Origin: Methylocaldum sp. 14B
GTDB taxonomy: Bacteria; Pseudomonadota; Gammaproteobacteria; Methylococcales; Methylococcaceae
NCBI RefSeq assembly: GCF_002005105.1
Contig: NZ_MSCV01000023.1
Coordinates: forward strand, 1-64,000
Length of the DNA stretch: 64,000 bases
Direction of reading: 5' to 3'
Shown here: positions 60,257 to 64,000 of the stretch, in pieces
Layout: every line of letters begins with the position of its first letter
Position numbering within the stretch: position 1 is the stretch's first letter
The notes under the pieces: generated by a model
Database searches by the model: none
What the model was told of the DNA's origin: nothing
Seen by the model: only the letters and a program-made list of their open reading frames with translations
Made by a program: the position numbers and the translations under genes

Positions 60257-62953
60257 TCAACCGGCGCTTGCGTCCGAACCCAGCCGCGCGACGCGGTCAT
60301 GCAGCGCTGCGGCGATGCGCTGCTCCGGACGCTCGCCCCGGCCCTCCCGCTCCAGCTCGTCCGCCGTCGCCGGCGGACCGAAGCGGACCTCGATCGGCCG
60401 GAAACGTGGCACCCAGCTCCCCACCGGCAGCGCCATGTAACTTCCGCCGATCCAGACCGGGACGGCCGGCACGCGCGCCGCCCGGAGCAGCAGACCGATC
60501 CCGGTCTCGAACGGCCGGAGCTTTCCGCTTTCGGAACGGCCGCTCTCGGCGAACCACACCAGATTGTTGCCCCGCTTGAGCACCAATACGGCCAGGGCGA
60601 GACTGGCTAAAGGACCCCGCCGGGGATCGACAGGCAGCGTGCCGGTCGAACGGCTGGCCTGCCGCATCAACGCGTTCCGAAACATGACCCCGGTATAACC
60701 CGCCCAACAGGTTCTCGGGAGCTGGTCCCGCGGCAGGACCGCGGCAATGGCCATGGGGTCGAGATAGCTGACATGGTTCGGCGCCAGAATGAACGGCCCA
60801 TTCTTCGGCAGGTGCTCCTGTCCTTTGGCCTTGACGTCGAACGCCCGTTCCATCAGCCAGCGGTCGAAGCCGAACAAAAGAACGCCCAGAGCGCTCGACC
60901 AGGTTCCCGGCGGCTCGACCCAGGCGCGTTGGTCCGCGCCCACCAAGGCTTCCGGCTGAGACAGCCGGGCCAACGGGTCCTTGACTTCGCCCGCCAGGCC
61001 GCCGCCCGCTTCGGCGCCTTCCCGCAACAGATCGCGGACGGTTTGCACGCGGCTGATGGTTTCCTCGTCGAGATCGACCCCGGTGGCCGCGCCCATTTCG
61101 AGGGTCAGCGTCAGCCATTCGAGCGAATCCACGCCCAGATCGAGCTGGAGATTCGTATCCGGCATCAGCCGCACGTCGGGAAAGCGCTCGGCCAGCCATT
61201 GCCAGATTTGGCGGGCGTTCGGTGCCTCCAGCAATTGCTGGTCTTCGGGCGCCATCCGTTCGAAGGGCAAGGGACCCGTTTCCCCGGCCGCCGCCTTTCC
61301 CTTCTGTTTGGCCTTCTCGTAAATTTCGTCGAGCTCATGCCGCCTAAGCTTGCCGAGGTGCGTCCGGGGCAGCGGGTCCGGCGTGATGACGTAATCGCCG
61401 ATTCGATTGTGCGAGGGCAATCGACCGGACTGCGCCTCGACGTCCTTGCGGATCAGCGCTTCGAGGTCCCCGCCCTCGCGGGTCGCGGCCGGTGCCGGCA
61501 CGATCAGGGCCACCAGCCGGCCCTTTTTCTCCAGCACGGCGACTTCCTTGATGCGCGGGCCCTGGCCCAGAATCTCCTCGACGTACTCGGGGCGGATGTT
61601 TTCGCCGCCGGGCAGCACGATCATTTCCGAGGCGCGCCCGACGAGGCGCAGGTATCCGCCGTCCAAATAGCCGAGATCGCCGGTACGGAAAAAACCGTCG
61701 GGGGTGAACGCCTCCCGTGTCTTGTCGGGCAGATTTCGGTAGCCCGAGAAGACGTTGGTGCCTCTGGCCAGCACCTCGCCGTGTTCGGCCGGAGGCTCGG
61801 GTTCCGCGATGCGGATTTCGACGCCGGGCAGCGGCGTCCCGGCGGTATCGAGACGGCTCCGGCCGGGCACGTTGAACGTCAGCACCGGCGAGGTTTCGGT
61901 CAGGCCGTAACCCGTTGCCATGTCAAAACCCAGGCCGACCAGCTTGAACGCCAGGTCCGGCGCGAGCATCGCGCCGCCGCACAGCATCATGCGCAGATCC
62001 GGGGCGAACTGACGGTGCAGCGAAAGGAATAACCCGCGGCCGATGGTAAGGTCCGAATGCCGGCGCAGCGCGCTCGCGAGATCCAGGCCGAGATGAAACA
62101 GCTTGTCCGCCAAAATTCCGTGCTGCCGGACTTGGGTTTCGATCGCCCCGAACAGCGCCTCGTACATGCGCGGAACCCCGACCAGGAATGTGGCCTTCCC
62201 TTCCCTGAGCGCCCGCAACAGTTCGGGCCCGGTCAGCGACAGCGGAAAGATGAAGGGAACTCCTGCGGCAAGCGGCGTCAGCAAGCCTATGGTGAAGGGA
62301 TAGACGTGATGCAGAGGCAGCGGCAGCAGAAAGCGTTCCTGTTCTCCGACCACGTGAAGATCGAGTATGGCCTGGAGATTGCTTGCGAGGTTCCGATGGC
62401 TGAGCGGCACCCCTTTCGGTGGACCGGTCGTCCCGGAGGTGTAGAAAAGCACGGCGATGTCCTCCGGTGCGGCCGGAGTACCCGGCTTTTCCGCATCGGA
62501 GCAATGGCGCCGCCAATCGAACTCGTCACCCCGTTCCGCATCCAGCAGGATCGGACGGAGATCGCGTTTGAGACCTAAGCGATCGAGGCGCTGGAGCTGA
62601 CGGCGCGTGGTGAACAACCAGCCGACCCCGCTGTCGGCCAGCACGTGCCGGAGGTCCTCGTCGCCCATCTGGGCATCGATCAGAACCGGCACGATCCCCG
62701 CCGCGATCGAGCCGAGACAGGCCACCACCCATTCCGGACTATTGGGCGCAAAAAGGCCCACGGCATCGCCCGGCCGCAACCCCGATTCGACTAGCCCGGC
62801 CCCCAAGCGCTGCACGGAGCGGGCGAGCTTCCCGTAAGACCAGGTTTCGGTGCGTTTTTTCAGAAACGCCACAATCGCCGGCTTGCCGCCCTGCCCTTCG
62901 AGCGCCCGGATCAATTGCTGCAAGGTGTCTATCGCCACGGCTCCGTCCCTCAT
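60257..62953 (-). CDS. AMP-binding ligase-ACP-acyltransferase fusion
   Basis: 898 aa. An acyl-CoA synthetase/AMP-dependent ligase domain (FYTSGTTGPPKGVPLSH at about 170, YGLTETSPVL, FFRTGDLGYLDGG). An acyl carrier-like module at about 610-685 with the phosphopantetheine serine in LGVDSLEWL. A PlsC-type acyltransferase with NHVSYLDP (HX4D) and FAESGRSESGKLRPFETG. It could activate a fatty acid, load it on its own carrier and transfer it to a lysophospholipid, as in Aas-like proteins. ATG at 62953; the longer upstream frame lacks homology. Confidence 0.92.
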   Translation of the reverse strand: MRDGAVAIDTLQQLIRALEGQGGKPAIVAFLKKRTETWSYGKLARSVQRLGAGLVESGLRPGDAVGLFAPNSPEWVVACLGSIAAGIVPVLIDAQMGDEDLRHVLADSGVGWLFTTRRQLQRLDRLGLKRDLRPILLDAERGDEFDWRRHCSDAEKPGTPAAPEDIAVLFYTSGTTGPPKGVPLSHRNLASNLQAILDLHVVGEQERFLLPLPLHHVYPFTIGLLTPLAAGVPFIFPLSLTGPELLRALREGKATFLVGVPRMYEALFGAIETQVRQHGILADKLFHLGLDLASALRRHSDLTIGRGLFLSLHRQFAPDLRMMLCGGAMLAPDLAFKLVGLGFDMATGYGLTETSPVLTFNVPGRSRLDTAGTPLPGVEIRIAEPEPPAEHGEVLARGTNVFSGYRNLPDKTREAFTPDGFFRTGDLGYLDGGYLRLVGRASEMIVLPGGENIRPEYVEEILGQGPRIKEVAVLEKKGRLVALIVPAPAATREGGDLEALIRKDVEAQSGRLPSHNRIGDYVITPDPLPRTHLGKLRRHELDEIYEKAKQKGKAAAGETGPLPFERMAPEDQQLLEAPNARQIWQWLAERFPDVRLMPDTNLQLDLGVDSLEWLTLTLEMGAATGVDLDEETISRVQTVRDLLREGAEAGGGLAGEVKDPLARLSQPEALVGADQRAWVEPPGTWSSALGVLLFGFDRWLMERAFDVKAKGQEHLPKNGPFILAPNHVSYLDPMAIAAVLPRDQLPRTCWAGYTGVMFRNALMRQASRSTGTLPVDPRRGPLASLALAVLVLKRGNNLVWFAESGRSESGKLRPFETGIGLLLRAARVPAVPVWIGGSYMALPVGSWVPRFRPIEVRFGPPATADELEREGRGERPEQRIAAALHDRVARLGSDASAG

Positions 62954-63231
62954 CGGGCAAACTGCCCGGTAATCCTTAGAAAAACCAGGCCGCGGGTACG
63001 TTCCCGTTGCCGTGATTCGAGAAACCTCGGAAAATCGTGCCGGTAGCGACCGTCGACATCTCGGCGCCGGCATGTCCCGACTCTGTTACGCTCGTCTCGA
63101 ACGTTTCGTGCCGTCATGGAAAGTGGCCCCGCCGAATGCCCGAACGAAGCGGCCGTAAAACAGTCCTAAAGTTGTGGCTTTTTACAGCCAGCGATCGCTC
63201 CAGTTCATCCTGAAAGGAATCACGGTGCACG
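62954..63231. other. Divergent intergenic region
   Basis: 278 bases between the ligase-acyltransferase (minus) and the oxygenase (plus). It should hold both promoters. No repeats or recognised operator. Confidence 0.4.
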
Positions 63232-64000
63232 ATGAGCCAGTTCAGAAATTCCCAAACCATACCGGATCTGCGCAAGGTGAGAATCAATCCCGACTATTGG
63301 TATCCGCTCGCCTGGGCGCATCAAGTCGGAAAAGCCAAGGTTCTCGGAGCCGTATTCGCCGGCCGGCCTATCGCCATCGCCCGGACCCAATCGGGCAAGA
63401 TATTCGCCTTGGAAGACCGCTGCGCCCATCGCCAGTTTCCGCTTAGCCTGGGGGTTGTCTGCGGCGACCATCTTCAATGCGGATACCACGCCTGGCGATA
63501 TGACCAACACGGGCGGATCTCGGCGATTCCTTACGCCGGACCCGATACCGTACCGCCGCCCGGCGTTCGCTCCTATCCCTGCCGAGAGGCCTATGGAGCG
63601 ATCTTCGTGTTTCCGGGCCATCCGGATTTGGCGGACCAGGTTCCGCTGCCCGAGATTGCGCTTCGCGATTCCCCCGATTACAAGCCCATGTGCTTTTCCC
63701 GGCAGGTCGATTGTCATTATTCGTTCATGCACGAGAACCTGATGGATATGAATCATCAATTCCTGCATCGGCGGTTGATGGGCAAGATCAGACCGGAGCT
63801 GCTCGGCACAGCCAGGGGCGACGGATGGGTCGAAGCGAGGTATCACTTCCATCATCTGGGCGGGCGCCGGCATTCAGGGTCCGATCTTCTCTCGTTCGGC
63901 GGCGACCACGCGGAAAAGGAATACGACGTCATGACCATCCGGACCGAGTATCCCTACCAAACCCTAACGATCGCGGGGCGCGACTCCGAATTTCCGAGCG
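63232..64000 (+). CDS. Rieske-type aromatic ring-hydroxylating oxygenase, alpha subunit (partial)
   Basis: Runs off the window after about 256 codons, without a stop. Rieske [2Fe-2S] ligands: C64 and H66 in DRCAHRQFPLS, and C83 and H86 in LQCGYHAWRYD. The mononuclear iron site is in NLMDMNHQFLH: D172, H175 and H179. This layout fits vanillate demethylase/pheophorbide-oxygenase-like single-component Rieske oxygenases. The substrate cannot be told. The ATG at 63232 is preceded by GAAAGGAATCACGG; no reductase or ferredoxin gene is visible before the edge. Confidence 0.9.
   Translation, partial: MSQFRNSQTIPDLRKVRINPDYWYPLAWAHQVGKAKVLGAVFAGRPIAIARTQSGKIFALEDRCAHRQFPLSLGVVCGDHLQCGYHAWRYDQHGRISAIPYAGPDTVPPPGVRSYPCREAYGAIFVFPGHPDLADQVPLPEIALRDSPDYKPMCFSRQVDCHYSFMHENLMDMNHQFLHRRLMGKIRPELLGTARGDGWVEARYHFHHLGGRRHSGSDLLSFGGDHAEKEYDVMTIRTEYPYQTLTIAGRDSEFPS

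Overview
The window is about 64 kb of GC-rich DNA with the gene density and codon use of a free-living gammaproteobacterium. A methanotroph or methylotroph (Methylococcaceae-like) is the best guess. The support is a methanol-type PQQ dehydrogenase with the Asp-Tyr-Asp metal site of lanthanide enzymes, a transaldolase-transketolase fusion suited to sugar-phosphate cycling, a caa3-type oxidase, and very many short palindromic intergenic repeats. No 16S rRNA, tRNA or other taxonomic marker is present, so the organism is inferred.

Layout. 0-9.4 kb: a broken histidine kinase, a delta-60 repeat protein, conserved envelope or hypothetical proteins, a GH19 lysozyme/chitinase and an MgtC-like protein. 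7.7-17.9 kb, all on the minus strand: cytochrome c, coxB (with cytochrome c domain), coxA, coxC, a small membrane protein and ctaG, then a PQQ alcohol dehydrogenase, its cytochrome c and a large lipoprotein. This reads as a path from alcohol oxidation through cytochrome c to oxygen. 18-25 kb: a Ser/Thr kinase, an OsmC protein, a rubredoxin-reductase-like flavoprotein and the transaldolase-transketolase fusion. 25-31.5 kb: an autotransporter, a quinone-oxidoreductase-like enzyme, a DsbA-like protein and a DUF2272 lipoprotein.

32-34 kb is accessory DNA: an HNH endonuclease and an AAA ATPase separated by a 96-bp attC-like site (integron-type gene cassettes), then an IS110 transposase remnant. 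34.5-38.5 kb: aldehyde dehydrogenase plus EutB and EutC, a small ethanolamine-to-acetate module without microcompartment genes. 39-46 kb: a MASE1 sensor kinase, then metallophosphoesterase, nucleotidyltransferase and endonuclease/exonuclease/phosphatase genes. 46-51 kb: a PLD-family enzyme and a large PBP that converge between two copies of a multi-hairpin repeat. 52-56 kb: a TPR-less GT41 glycosyltransferase and a RhlE helicase followed by two RRM proteins. 57-64 kb: a CBS protein, an MBL-rhodanese sulfur enzyme, a ligase-ACP-acyltransferase fusion, and the start of a Rieske oxygenase that runs off the edge.

The most unusual feature is the repeat content. About 20 full copies of a 20-nt palindrome, arrays of a 14-nt box separated by hairpins whose stems differ but stay self-complementary, two copies of a multi-hairpin element with a compensatory base-pair change, and a mobile-element-like repeat lying in frame inside a lipoprotein gene all suggest selection on folding or an active short-palindrome family.
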